From: Burkholderia metallica | GTDB lineage: Bacteria > Pseudomonadota > Gammaproteobacteria > Burkholderiales > Burkholderiaceae | Direction: 5' to 3' | Length of the DNA stretch: 51,569 nucleotides | Assembly: GCF_902832845.1 (NCBI RefSeq) | Contig: NZ_CADFDB010000021.1 | Coordinates: forward strand, 1-51,569 | Shown here: piece after piece, positions 16,344 through 25,410 of the stretch | Layout of the letters: each line of letters opens with the position of its first letter | Position numbering within the stretch: the first letter of the stretch is position 1 | The notes under the pieces: generated by a model | The model's input: the letters and a program-made list of their open reading frames with translations, nothing else | What the model was told of the DNA's origin: nothing | Database searches by the model: none | Position numbers and translations under genes: made by a program

Positions 16344-18455
16344 TCAGTTCACATCCACGTCTTTTCCGTTGATTTCTATCGGACCAGATCCCTCTATCAG
16401 CAACTTGACGCCCTTGAGGGTGATGTTGCCGTCTGCGTCCATGCGAAACGTCGACTTGCCGACCGTGACCTCAAAAGCCTTACCGGCCTTGATCGTATAG
16501 GACTGACCGACCATAGTCGTCTTGGACAGACCTACTTCCTCGCCACTCGCAAGGCCAGCGGTCGTGTTGACCGCGCCGGCGACCGTGACCTGATATCCGC
16601 CGCCGACTGTCAGCGCTTTCGCGAGTCCAACCGTCTCGGTCGACGTCAGCGCGATCAGGAGGTTCTCTATCCCCTTGATCGTCTCGTTCCGGTTGCCGCC
16701 GACCGTCAGCGTCTCGTTGTTGCCAACATGCTCGGTACGATCCACACCGATCGTGATCGTTTCGTTGTTGTCGACGGTTTCGGTTCGATCATGCTTTACG
16801 TGCACCGTTTCGTCGTGATCGATGTTCTTCGTGCGGTCGTTGCCGACCCAGTGCGATTCGTCGTGCTCGACCTCGATGCGCTGATCCTTTTCGGCGTGCA
16901 ACCAGACCTCCTCCGCGCCCTTCTTGTCTTCGAAGCGAATCGCGTTGGCCGTGTTGACGTTTCCGGTCTTCGTCGAGCGCGTGAGAATCCCGCTTTGCGT
17001 CGCATTGCCGGGCAGAACCCACGGCGGCATGTTCGCGGAGTTGTAGACGCTCGATATGATCAGGGGCCTGTCCGGGCTACCATCGAGGAAAATGACGACC
17101 ACCTCGTCGCCGATCCGAGGGATCTGGATCATGCCGAAGCCGCGGCCAGCCCACGGTTGCCCGACGCGCACCCAGCACGAGCTACCCTGGTCGCGCTTGC
17201 CAAGCCGATCCCAGTGGAACTGCACCTTCACGCGGCCGAGGTTGTCCGTGTATATTTCCTCGCCCTGCGGCCCCACGACGACGGCCGTCTGGGGCCCAAT
17301 GATTGAGGGTCGCTCGATCGTGAACGCCGGGCGATATGGGATCTTTTTGCGGATGCAGACGAAGCTGCACTGATACGTTGCACCACCCTCGCTGGCCTGG
17401 TAGTTGTTCGTGCCACTGTGCGTGACGGTCGTCAGCAAGAACTGACGATCCTCGGCCTTGGTGGTGCCATGATCGTAGTGGTCGTCGAGCTCGAAGTACT
17501 GCGCTGGCGACAACCGCCGGCTCGTACTCGTCCCAATGAAAACCTTGCTGTGCGCCGCGAGAGCTTGCGTCCTGAAACGCGTCAATGCTTCGCCGCGGTC
17601 GCTGTCCGGAAAGCCATGCTCACCCAGGTAATCGTAGACTTCGTACGCGGGGACTTCGCCCTGATTCACCTCGGTGCCGCCCGAGACATAGCGGCGTGCG
17701 TGCGGCACCTTGTAGTCGAACGTCTTCAATCCGACGCTACTCGACTCCAGTTGCCGGCTAGCCTGGAATGACGTGACGACGGCCAGGTTGTCGAGCGCCT
17801 CGCCTTTCGTATACTGCAGCACGGGGCTGCGGCCGCTGATCGGCTTTGCAGCGATCGAGTTGTCTGAGATGACCAGCTTGTGACCGTCTTTCGCGTGCTC
17901 GAAGAAGAAGAACAGCCCGTCCTCCTGCATGAGTCGTTCAACGAACTCAAGATCGGTTTCACGGTACTGCGTACAGTAGCTGCGGTTCTTCGTCGCTTTC
18001 GATAACCGGAACTCAAACGACGCAATCTTGCCGTACTGTCTAAAGACCTTCGCGAGAATGGCCTCGGTGTTTTCTTCCTGAAAAATGCGGATGTCACGAC
18101 TGCGCGAGAGCATCCACAGCCAGGGTACGAGTGTGGCGCTATAAACGGTGAAGCTGCCGTCGTGATCGAGATGACTAAAGTTTCCGACGTAGCCGTGGAA
18201 ATACCGTTCTTCCGAGCTCGCCAATGCGTCGGTGAGCTGTAACGTAATTGTCACGGGCTGGCCGATGAGCTTTTTGAGTTCGATATTCGGGTCTTGAGAA
18301 GCAAGCCGAACATGAAACTCGAAATTTTGAGATAAGCCTTCAGTGCCCTGGAAATCGACTAGCACCAGATCCGATCGCCCCTTCATTGGCGTCTGAATGG
18401 TGAACAGCCGATTGCTCTGTAGCCCAAAGAAACCTGGAATATCTGACAGTTGCAT
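16344..18455 (-). CDS. vgrG: Type VI secretion spike protein VgrG
   Basis: 703 residues from ATG 18455 (GAGGG four bases upstream; an in-frame ATG at 18476 is the alternative). The N-terminal gp27-like part runs from FTIQTPMKGRSDLVLVDFQG through FHVRLASQDPN; the gp5-like OB fold includes DNLGRVKVQFHWDRLG and SCWVRVGQPWAGRGFGMIQI PRIGDEV-type sequence; the C-terminal needle is a repeat of NETxTIG/NRTEHVG units. No extra C-terminal effector domain. It carries the downstream adaptor and DNase effector as cargo partners. The host cell must supply the rest of the secretion machine, because only TssF is present nearby. Confidence 0.93.
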   Translation of the reverse strand: MQLSDIPGFFGLQSNRLFTIQTPMKGRSDLVLVDFQGTEGLSQNFEFHVRLASQDPNIELKKLIGQPVTITLQLTDALASSEERYFHGYVGNFSHLDHDGSFTVYSATLVPWLWMLSRSRDIRIFQEENTEAILAKVFRQYGKIASFEFRLSKATKNRSYCTQYRETDLEFVERLMQEDGLFFFFEHAKDGHKLVISDNSIAAKPISGRSPVLQYTKGEALDNLAVVTSFQASRQLESSSVGLKTFDYKVPHARRYVSGGTEVNQGEVPAYEVYDYLGEHGFPDSDRGEALTRFRTQALAAHSKVFIGTSTSRRLSPAQYFELDDHYDHGTTKAEDRQFLLTTVTHSGTNNYQASEGGATYQCSFVCIRKKIPYRPAFTIERPSIIGPQTAVVVGPQGEEIYTDNLGRVKVQFHWDRLGKRDQGSSCWVRVGQPWAGRGFGMIQIPRIGDEVVVIFLDGSPDRPLIISSVYNSANMPPWVLPGNATQSGILTRSTKTGNVNTANAIRFEDKKGAEEVWLHAEKDQRIEVEHDESHWVGNDRTKNIDHDETVHVKHDRTETVDNNETITIGVDRTEHVGNNETLTVGGNRNETIKGIENLLIALTSTETVGLAKALTVGGGYQVTVAGAVNTTAGLASGEEVGLSKTTMVGQSYTIKAGKAFEVTVGKSTFRMDADGNITLKGVKLLIEGSGPIEINGKDVDVN

Positions 18456-18588
18456 GGTGCCCTCGGAACCCCGCATAGGAACGGCAGGATATTATTCGTC
18501 GGTGGATTTTAAACTGCCTGCCCCCGGAAGGATCAAGTTTTGCGTTTCTTGAACCTCGTATATGGGGACTGAGCTGCATGGAAGGTGA

Positions 18589-20466
18589 ATGGATAACCTG
18601 CTGCCCCATTACGAATACGAGGTTGGCCTGCTGTTACGCGGCATCGCGGAATTTGCCCATCGCTATCCAAAGATCGGCGCGAGGCTCGGGATTGCAAATG
18701 GGCAAGGCGATCTGCACGTCGACAGGATGATCCAGACGTTCGCGCTGCTCGCCGCACGGGTCGATGCGAAGCTCGAGGACACCTATCCGGAATTCACCGA
18801 ATCACTGCTCGAAGTGCTGTACCCGCAGTACTTGCGGACGATGCCTGCCTGTGCGATCGCGCAATTCGATCCGACGGACCTCTTCGGCCAGTTGACGACG
18901 CCGCTCGTGATGCCCCGCGGCACGTTGCTCGACGCCAATGCCGCACCGTGCCGGTTTCAGACGACGTACGATGTCAAGCTGTCGCCTTTGCGCATTCACG
19001 CTGCGCGCTACAGCCCCGCCACATTGGCGCCTGCCGTTGCCCGGCTGCCCGAAAAGGTGGCCGGCATCCTCTCGATCACGTTCGCGAGCGCGTCGCCGAC
19101 CGAAACTTTCGATGACACGATCCCGTCTGGCCAAGTGCGGGTTCATCTGGTCGGCGATCGACCGCGGGTTGCTGCGCTTGCCGATGCGCTGTTGCTTCGG
19201 GCCGCCGCCGCGTTTGTCGAAGTCGAGGAAAGCGGTCGGTGGTCGGCATTATCTAAAATTCCGATCGAATCGGTAGGTTTCAGCGACAATGAACGGCTGT
19301 TCCCGAGAGAATCGACCAGCACGTCGGAAGCGTACCGAGTTCTGGTCGAGTCTTTCGCCTTCCCCGAGAAGTTCGACTTCGTTGACGTCGATCTGGGGCG
19401 GATGCGACGCGCTGCACGCGCTCCAGCAGCGAAGCGCCTCACGTTGCACGTCGCAATCCGGGACGCAGGGGTGCCGACGACCACCGCGGCGGCCTTGACT
19501 GACCTTGACGCTAGCGCCTTCCGGCTGTTCTGCACGCCCGTCGTCAACCTGTTCACGCGCAATGCGATGCCGATCCAGTTGACGGGCACCGAGATCGCGT
19601 ACCCGGTAACGCCCGAACCGCTGGAGACCGGCGCCCCGCTCGATGTGTACTCGATCGACGCCGTCCATCTGGGCGACCGGGCGGAAGCCGAATCGGAAAA
19701 GAGTTCGCCATTGTCCGGGCATACGCCCCGAACTACCGTGCTGCCATATCAGGCCTTCAGTCATGGGCGGCCGGCCGATTCCTCGATCGTCTATTGGACC
19801 GCGTTTCGCGATCCCTACGCCGGAGCAGGACGGGCGCGCGCGCCGCTACTGCTCTCGCTGGTCGGGTTAGACGGTGGCCCTGTCCTACCGAAGCATCCGC
19901 AGATTGAGGTCGATGTGACGGCTACCAACGGCGACCTGCCGTCGAGGCTGCCGATCGGCGCGCCCGACAGTGACCTGCTACACGAGGGCGCTGCGCTTAC
20001 CTGCCCGATCAGGCTTCTTACGCGTCCGACTCTGCCTAGCGCCTTGCCGCGCGGACACGACTCGCTTTGGCGAGTCGTCGCTGGCATGTCTCTGCACCCG
20101 TTTGATCTGACGCAAACCGGACTGAAGGCATTCAAAGATTTTTTGCGGTTGCACGCTCCGCGCGCGAGCATCGTCGCGCAACGCAGTATCGACGCGATCA
20201 CCGGCCTCGACTACAAACCGGCGATCAGGTGGATGCCGCTCGACAATCAGTTTCCGTCGTTCGTGCGGGGGGTTGAAGTGGTGGTGTCGCTCGACGACAC
20301 CATGTTGCGCGACGTTGCGCTACATGTTCTCGCGAGAACGCTCGACACGCTGTTCGCACCGTACGCGCCGACGAACAGCTACGTCGAGTTGGTCATTTGC
20401 TCGGCGCAAACAGGTAGGGAGCTGCAGCGATGTGCCGCGCGGCCCGGCACGCGCCCGTTGATTTAG
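18589..20466 (+). CDS. tssF: Type VI secretion baseplate protein TssF
   Basis: 625 residues, full length for TssF/VasA. It opens MDNLLPHYEYEVGLLLRGIA and EFAHRYPKIGARLGI, followed by DRMIQTFALLAARVDAKL and YPEFTESLLEVLYPQYLR, all hallmark blocks. The C terminus LARTLDTLFAPYAPTNSY is also standard. GGAAGGTG lies just before the start. TssF normally sits in a tssE-F-G baseplate operon; here it stands alone, divergent from vgrG across 133 bases, with no TssG or TssE. It may supplement or modify a chromosomal apparatus; that is inference. Confidence 0.9.
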   Translation: MDNLLPHYEYEVGLLLRGIAEFAHRYPKIGARLGIANGQGDLHVDRMIQTFALLAARVDAKLEDTYPEFTESLLEVLYPQYLRTMPACAIAQFDPTDLFGQLTTPLVMPRGTLLDANAAPCRFQTTYDVKLSPLRIHAARYSPATLAPAVARLPEKVAGILSITFASASPTETFDDTIPSGQVRVHLVGDRPRVAALADALLLRAAAAFVEVEESGRWSALSKIPIESVGFSDNERLFPRESTSTSEAYRVLVESFAFPEKFDFVDVDLGRMRRAARAPAAKRLTLHVAIRDAGVPTTTAAALTDLDASAFRLFCTPVVNLFTRNAMPIQLTGTEIAYPVTPEPLETGAPLDVYSIDAVHLGDRAEAESEKSSPLSGHTPRTTVLPYQAFSHGRPADSSIVYWTAFRDPYAGAGRARAPLLLSLVGLDGGPVLPKHPQIEVDVTATNGDLPSRLPIGAPDSDLLHEGAALTCPIRLLTRPTLPSALPRGHDSLWRVVAGMSLHPFDLTQTGLKAFKDFLRLHAPRASIVAQRSIDAITGLDYKPAIRWMPLDNQFPSFVRGVEVVVSLDDTMLRDVALHVLARTLDTLFAPYAPTNSYVELVICSAQTGRELQRCAARPGTRPLI

Positions 20467-21039
20467 TTAATGCAGATAGCCGACGAGAATGCCGGCACCA
20501 GCACCTGCCTGCAAGCCGACGGTCGTGCCACCCATGAGTAGAACCGCAGGAGCATGCGCGATCGCGATCTCGGCCAGCCAGGCCATGGCGGGATTCGACA
20601 ACCCCAGCGCGAGCTGCGCGGAATTGATGCCGAGGATCATGGCCGACCCGGCCTTGCCGTATCCGATGCCTACTCCGCCGTCGAGGTACACTGTGGCGCC
20701 CTGGAAGTCAGACTCGGAGAGTTCAGTTCCGTGGAACGCCGGCGCCATGTAGATGAGCCCGGCGCTGTCGAAGGACTTGGCAGAGCCCGCGCCCCCTACC
20801 TCGTGCCCAGCGATCTTCGGGATCTTGAGCTCCGGCAGAGAAAATCGCGGGAGTTTGATTTTCGGGACACGAAGCCCGAAACCTATGCCGACACCCACGC
20901 CACCATAATAGAAGTCGATCTCTTTTCCGCTAGGGTCCGCGAGAACAATGGTGCCGCCGGAGGCGACGACGAATTCGATGCTGACGCCGCCTGTCGCACC
21001 CGTCTTGTAGCTCCAGTTGCTGGGTCTCAGAATTGACAC
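20467..21039 (-). CDS. Hypothetical Gly-rich protein, T6SS-adjacent
   Basis: 190 residues from GTG 21039 (GAGG seven bases upstream), 20 bases after the DUF3592 gene, so the two form an operon. I do not recognise the family. Visible features: beta-rich N terminus (GGVSIEFVVASGGTIVLAD), a Lys/Pro segment with repeated VPKIKLP, FSLPELKIPKI units, and a Gly/Ala-rich C terminus (VLLMGGTTVGLQAGAGAGIL) long enough to insert in a membrane. The stop is next to the tssF stop (convergent, no gap). A membrane-active T6SS-linked protein is possible but unproven. An upstream in-frame ATG at 21141 would overlap the previous gene and is less likely. Confidence 0.6.
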   Translation of the reverse strand: MSILRPSNWSYKTGATGGVSIEFVVASGGTIVLADPSGKEIDFYYGGVGVGIGFGLRVPKIKLPRFSLPELKIPKIAGHEVGGAGSAKSFDSAGLIYMAPAFHGTELSESDFQGATVYLDGGVGIGYGKAGSAMILGINSAQLALGLSNPAMAWLAEIAIAHAPAVLLMGGTTVGLQAGAGAGILVGYLH

Positions 21040-21059
21040 GGCCGATCCTCTCAGTGCTG

Positions 21060-21437
21060 TTATTTTTTGGGCGGGAGATTCATCAACGCGAAGAGAATGA
21101 ATCCGACGCCGAATATAGTCGCCATCAAAGTCCAGTTCCACACGGCGCCGATCCTGTCGATCGTGGCAGTCCGCGCAGGCGCCTCCGGCTGATAGAGCAC
21201 GGTGACCTTATCGCCGACCTTAGTGCCGTAGATCATTCCGCCCTGCGGATACGATACGCGTTCGCCCGTTTTCGTCACGAACTCGATCTGGGGGTGACTC
21301 CCGCCGGCGTTGAGGCTGACAACCTCACCGGGAACCGCGATCGCCGTCTGCAGGAAACCTCGAGTAGACCAACCGATGATCGCCGCAATGATGAGAAAGG
21401 CGACGCCAATCACAATGCCTACGGTAGCCTTGAACAT
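21060..21437 (-). CDS. DUF3592 membrane protein
   Basis: 125 residues with an N-terminal transmembrane helix (VGIVIGVAFLIIAAIIGW) and a C-terminal one (LMATIFGVGFILFALMNL). The loop between them is a small beta domain with EFVTKTGERVSYPQGG, YGTKVGDKVTVLYQPEAP, the DUF3592 signature. Function of the family is unknown. First gene of a two-gene leftward operon with the Gly-rich protein. Start chosen at ATG 21437 (GAGAGGG upstream); the longer frame from 21470 would add a charged tail with no site. Confidence 0.72.
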   Translation of the reverse strand: MFKATVGIVIGVAFLIIAAIIGWSTRGFLQTAIAVPGEVVSLNAGGSHPQIEFVTKTGERVSYPQGGMIYGTKVGDKVTVLYQPEAPARTATIDRIGAVWNWTLMATIFGVGFILFALMNLPPKK

Positions 21438-21800
21438 GTGCCCTCTCGATCTCTTTCGTTTGCAAGCCAATCACGCAGGCGTGCTCGGGATGGATTTTAG
21501 CGTACTGCCCTTCGTCGTTCATCGTCGCCCAGGGCCGTGCAGTTTTGGCGGAAGAAGCGGTCGCGGGGTTCGCCGCCGATAGATTCGATCGGGCAGGCGA
21601 TGCGGAGCAACAGCAGCTGACGCCGCTCCGCCATCGGTCAGGCCGTCACCGCGACGGTCTCGGGGCCGAGCCATTCCGCGATGTGTCGATAAAGGTGACC
21701 AACACGGCGATCGCCGCCGTCCGGCTGTCGCATTCGCTCGAACATGCCTATAGTCTGGGCATGTAGCAAAATAGGCCTTTCACTCACTGTTCCCTTCATC
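21438..21800. other. Intergenic region, no gene seen
   Basis: 363 bases between divergent genes. An open frame at 21545-21766 looks like chance coding in GC-rich DNA. An inverted repeat CATGCC...GGCATG around 21744-21764 lies just before the rightward gene and may be part of its control region. Confidence 0.35.
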
Positions 21801-22844
21801 ATGTCGGATGCCATCACACCGGTTAACTACTGCACACATGCGATCGAGGATCTGAAGGAGACCGCACGGAACACCCGAATGGGCGGGCTGACCATCGCCG
21901 CTGCGCGCCTGGAAACTGTGATCCAGATGCTGTCGACGGCGCCAAAGTTTCTGCTGCCAAACTGCGCGGAACTGATCGACACTGAAAATGTTCGGGAAAC
22001 GCACCTCGAGCTGTTGCGGCTACCGTACCCGGTGACGGTGTTCGAGGCACCTTGGCACAAGGACGCCACGCCAGCTGCGACCGTGGCCGGAGTGACAGAA
22101 AGCCTGTCTACACGGCGGATTGCGCTGTGTTGGGAGATGACCGAAAATCAAATGCCCGTTCGGGGACTCAGGGAAATACCGCTTTTCCGTGAGCACTATC
22201 CGGAAGGTGGTGTTTTCGTTTATCCGATCTACTACTCCGACGATCTGAAAACGTGGAATCCGGGCGCCGGCGGGACATTCGTGCCGAGGGAGTTCCGGAT
22301 ACCCGAGGGGCACACGCCTACTCGAATGACCCAGATGATGCGTGATGTGAAGGAAAGCACGGGGCGACTTCATCGCAACGCGGTGGAGCATTTCGCGGAG
22401 CCTTTTGTTCTACTTCAGGAAATGTTTGACGTCGTTGTTGCGCAAAGCCATGGCGATGTCGATGCGGCGTTTGCCCGCATGACCTATGACGCTAACGACG
22501 AAGTGCATATGGCAATTCAGGCCTGCGCGGTATTGAATTGCGCAAACGTCGGAACAGTCGATATACACCCTAAGCCTGCAATGAACGCGCGACGGCTGGC
22601 CACGCGGCGGCCGCCTTTTTTTTCGTACAAGGTTTTGCAGGTCGCGGCGAGCAAGCCGGCGAGCGGCGCGAAAGGATCGGGCTCACATGCCGCGCCTCGC
22701 ACGCACCTGAGGCGCGGTCATATTCGACGGCTGGAAGATCGGGTGACGTGGGTACGCCCAGCCGTCGTGAACGCCGGCAGTGATCGTGGCGTCGTCGAGA
22801 AGGACTATCGCGTTCGCAACCCCGAATCGGGCGGGGCGGAATGA
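21801..22844 (+). CDS. Conserved phage/island-type hypothetical protein
   Basis: 347 residues from ATG 21801 (the frame is open from ATG 21744, but MSDAITPVNYC looks like the natural start; neither has a clear ribosome site). The C-terminal third has the pattern NARRLATRRPPFFSYKVL, then APRTHLRRGHIRRL, then a closing GVVEKDYRV, which I recall from conserved hypothetical proteins of Burkholderia prophages and islands. No enzymatic motif seen. The N-terminal part is helical with HAIEDLKETARN and is soluble. It is followed immediately by a 36-residue frame and then the 139-residue gene on the same strand. Confidence 0.65.
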   Translation: MSDAITPVNYCTHAIEDLKETARNTRMGGLTIAAARLETVIQMLSTAPKFLLPNCAELIDTENVRETHLELLRLPYPVTVFEAPWHKDATPAATVAGVTESLSTRRIALCWEMTENQMPVRGLREIPLFREHYPEGGVFVYPIYYSDDLKTWNPGAGGTFVPREFRIPEGHTPTRMTQMMRDVKESTGRLHRNAVEHFAEPFVLLQEMFDVVVAQSHGDVDAAFARMTYDANDEVHMAIQACAVLNCANVGTVDIHPKPAMNARRLATRRPPFFSYKVLQVAASKPASGAKGSGSHAAPRTHLRRGHIRRLEDRVTWVRPAVVNAGSDRGVVEKDYRVRNPESGGAE

Positions 22845-22955
22845 ATGGCTTGGTCCGGTCGTGGTCCGTGGCCTAAGTGGTTGGTCGGGAAGGATCTCAG
22901 CGACTATGCGGTCGATCGCATGCCGCAACCGTGGTGGCCAGGCGACGATGCGTAA
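22845..22955 (+). CDS. Possible small protein, 36 residues
   Basis: ATG abuts the TGA of the previous gene, so it could be translated by reinitiation. The product (MAWSGRGPWPKWLVGKDLS then DYAVDRMPQPWWPGDDA) is unusually Trp/Pro rich and not low-complexity. No homologue recognised. It could be chance; the coupling is the main support. Confidence 0.35.
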   Translation: MAWSGRGPWPKWLVGKDLSDYAVDRMPQPWWPGDDA

Positions 22956-22977
22956 TGCCGGGTGGGGACTGTGAAAG

Positions 22978-23397
22978 ATGGACGCCATTGTGGACTTTCG
23001 ACAGCTGGTATGGGCTCCGCGCGCAATCGCAGAAGACTGGGGCGAAACGCCCGATCCGGTAGTCTGGATTGCGATCGACCTACTAGACACGTCGTGGTGC
23101 AAGACGCGGGATCACTACGTCGGTCCAGGCGGAATCGGGTCGACCCAGATCGGCAAGTACTCGGCCGTCGGTACTTTTTTGGCGGCGAATATCGGAAGGA
23201 AGGCTATTTTCGTTCCAAGCCTCTCGCTGGTCGCCGGCGAAGTGTCTTTTAATGACGGCCGACACACTTTCGCGTGGCTTCGCGATCACGGCCTCCGGGT
23301 ATTGCCGGTCGAGGTCGGGCGTGCGTATGAACAAATATTCAGACGACGGTTTGAAACCACCGAGCGCGTCGGTCAGCTCGCTACCCAGTCTCCCTGA
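22978..23397 (+). CDS. Possible plasmid fertility-inhibition factor family protein
   Basis: 139 residues, soluble. The pattern WIAIDLLDTSWCKTRDHYVG, then GQGG-like GPGGIGSTQIGKY, then VSFNDGRHTFAWLRDHGLRV LPV resembles the plasmid fertility inhibition factor family, in which the GRHRFAWLRDHG-like block is the most conserved part. Members limit conjugation of co-resident plasmids. The DGRH...AWLRD motif also recalls ParB/Srx-type nucleases, an alternative reading. Third gene of a rightward run with the phage-like hypothetical. Assignment is from memory of the family and needs a profile search. Confidence 0.5.
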   Translation: MDAIVDFRQLVWAPRAIAEDWGETPDPVVWIAIDLLDTSWCKTRDHYVGPGGIGSTQIGKYSAVGTFLAANIGRKAIFVPSLSLVAGEVSFNDGRHTFAWLRDHGLRVLPVEVGRAYEQIFRRRFETTERVGQLATQSP

Positions 23398-23403
23398 TCT
23401 TTC

Positions 23404-24423
23404 TCAGCCGTTCACGTGACATGGTGCGGACGATCGAACCGCGTCCGCCCATTCCAGTAAGCCATGGTTGGTCACTGGTAGCGGTGGCGCCTTAGGCGAA
23501 GTCGCATACTTGACCCAGCACGTAGTCGCGTGGTCCTTGTCGTCGCCCGCCAATTTTTGCCGTTTTCGATAGAGGGCATCGGTCAAGGCAGACGCCGCCG
23601 AAGGATCGTTCAGACGCCAGTAACCGATCGCGAAGATGTCTGCGAATGCCTCGCGCCACAGCACCGTCGGCCGGCGATCTTCGACCACGAGAAAGCTATC
23701 GAGATCGTGGACCGCGGCTACGTCTCGCGGCGCGATCGATCGGTGTCCAATACCATTCGTCGCTTCCGGAGGGAGATCTCGCGAGACGTCGACGCAGTGT
23801 CCGAATTCGTGCATCAGAATGCCGCGTTCCCACAGCTCGGGATCGACCTCGCCAGGTGGCGAAAAGGTCTTCATGAAGACCGGTTCATTGAAGCCCAGCA
23901 GACAGTATCCCGCGCGGATCGCCATATTGGCGCCCGACGCATTAGGTATCAACAGCGTGGTGTTGGCCCAGTTAGAGCCCTTGTCACCAAGCACAAGGAT
24001 CTTGCCAAAATTTTCCCGTGCATACGCGCGGACAGCTGAGAACCCATTCGGGTCATTGAGGAATGCATTCCGTTGCGCCTCGAACGCCGCTTGCGAGCGG
24101 TCCGTCAAGAACAGTCCATTCAGCAAGACTGCAAGAAGTGCAAAAGCGGCAACCAAAATGGATAGCAAGAAATACGAAACGCGCAGTTGAAGCAGGTCGG
24201 GGCGCCGATTGTCGCGCTGCGACGAAGCGTCCTGTTCGTTGAAGAGAACCCGCACACGCACTGTCGCGATGCTCGCGAGCAACACGCAAACCACCACGTT
24301 TATCGTATCAACCACCGACGCGGTGATGTGCGCCAACATGTGTGCGAATGCCGAGCCCACAAGTGCCCACAGCAATGCGGCCAAGCCCAGCCATGCCCCG
24401 GGATTCTTCCAGATGGTCTTCAT
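23404..24423 (-). CDS. Membrane-anchored zincin metalloprotease-like protein
   Basis: 339 residues. Three N-terminal transmembrane helices (GLAALLWALVGSAFAHML; VVDTINVVVCVLLASIA; LSILVAAFALLAVLLNGLFL) precede a soluble domain. That domain holds the zincin motif HEFGH at residues 205-209 and, about 50 residues later, REAFADIFAIGYW (Glu near 258), consistent with a Glu third zinc ligand. So a zinc protease facing the periplasm or cytoplasm is likely; substrate unknown. Last gene of a leftward set after the HEPN-like, small and FRG genes, but separated from FRG by 179 bases, so it may have its own promoter. Weak ribosome site. Confidence 0.6.
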   Translation of the reverse strand: MKTIWKNPGAWLGLAALLWALVGSAFAHMLAHITASVVDTINVVVCVLLASIATVRVRVLFNEQDASSQRDNRRPDLLQLRVSYFLLSILVAAFALLAVLLNGLFLTDRSQAAFEAQRNAFLNDPNGFSAVRAYARENFGKILVLGDKGSNWANTTLLIPNASGANMAIRAGYCLLGFNEPVFMKTFSPPGEVDPELWERGILMHEFGHCVDVSRDLPPEATNGIGHRSIAPRDVAAVHDLDSFLVVEDRRPTVLWREAFADIFAIGYWRLNDPSAASALTDALYRKRQKLAGDDKDHATTCWVKYATSPKAPPLPVTNHGLLEWADAVRSSAPCHVNG

Positions 24424-24602
24424 TTGTTTTCGAGTTTCTTAATAGGCCTGCATAGGTTCCGGCCGGACGCTGGACACCGTGCTTGGCCGTTATTGGAAGG
24501 CGGCCGATATACCCACAGTCTTCGCGGCCCGCGTCGCTCTGTCGCTTGCCGACATCGGATGAAGGTTGTTCGCGCCTTCGTCCACCGGCCGAATCAACGT
24601 CA

Positions 24603-25403
24603 CTAAAGTGACCCAAGTCGAGCCGGAATTTCGTCGTCAGGATAGAGGTGCATCGCCGTCACAACACCGGCCACTCCTTCGAGGTCGGGAAACAACACGG
24701 CCCGGCTGATGCCGGCGATTTTCAGCTCTGTGCGCATTCGCCCGAACGCACGCGCAGGGATCCTTACGTAATGCAACCGATCCTTATATGCCTGGTTCGT
24801 ATCGAGAGATACGAAACTGATCCGCGCATCGTTAACGTGCCCCCGATGCAGGCTGAACCAGCCATCTTGTGCCGCGATCCGACGCGACACGTGGCGCGGT
24901 TTCAGAAGCGGCGTGCGCTCGACAGCGAGTGCATCAGAGCGCTCGTCGTCGCGAATCAGGTCCTTTCCGGTATATCGAAGAATCCAGACAGCGGCGTCCG
25001 GCGCACGCCTGCGGCCCTTTGTCGGCGCTGCCGGCTGATGAATCGCGAACCAGAGCGCGGCGAGCGCACTGCCGCTCCAGTCGAGCAAGCGAGTCGGCAT
25101 ATTGTGATGTTGCGCAATCGCCAGCCAGTCCGCATCGCCGAGATCGACGGTCGATTCGAGATGCGGTATCGCCCGCTCCTTAAACTCCCGCAACATCGCC
25201 TGCTCAGTGTCGGCCCACACGCGAGGGTGTCGCGCGATGCTTGGCTTGAGCATCCACTGCTCCTCGCGCTGACCTCGAAAAAGGACCTTCGTGTCGCCGT
25301 CGATGTGTCGGTTGATCGCCTGAAGATAGCTCGCTAGGCTGCTAACCGTCGCAATGTGTTGTTCGGCACGGCTCGTCAGTGAAATATCGTTCGCTTCTCG
25401 CAT
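24603..25403 (-). CDS. FRG-domain protein
   Basis: 266-residue soluble protein. It shows the FRG signature LFRGQREEQWMLKPS near residue 41 and the second block QHHNMPTRLLDWSGSALAALWFA. FRG-domain proteins are of unknown molecular function, but the domain occurs in bacterial proteins linked to phage defence and stress loci. Starts seven bases after the small 82-residue gene, so co-translated with it. Complete in length for a single-domain FRG protein. Confidence 0.85.
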   Translation of the reverse strand: MREANDISLTSRAEQHIATVSSLASYLQAINRHIDGDTKVLFRGQREEQWMLKPSIARHPRVWADTEQAMLREFKERAIPHLESTVDLGDADWLAIAQHHNMPTRLLDWSGSALAALWFAIHQPAAPTKGRRRAPDAAVWILRYTGKDLIRDDERSDALAVERTPLLKPRHVSRRIAAQDGWFSLHRGHVNDARISFVSLDTNQAYKDRLHYVRIPARAFGRMRTELKIAGISRAVLFPDLEGVAGVVTAMHLYPDDEIPARLGSL

Positions 25404-25410
25404 AGCGCCC

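Noticed and set aside
21545-21766. 73-residue open frame in the intergenic region
   Set aside because: No ribosome site, coding-like composition or family feature; typical chance frame in GC-rich DNA.
22683-23102. 139-residue minus-strand frame opposite the possible fertility-inhibition gene
   Set aside because: It runs antisense to the better-supported rightward genes and shows no domain.
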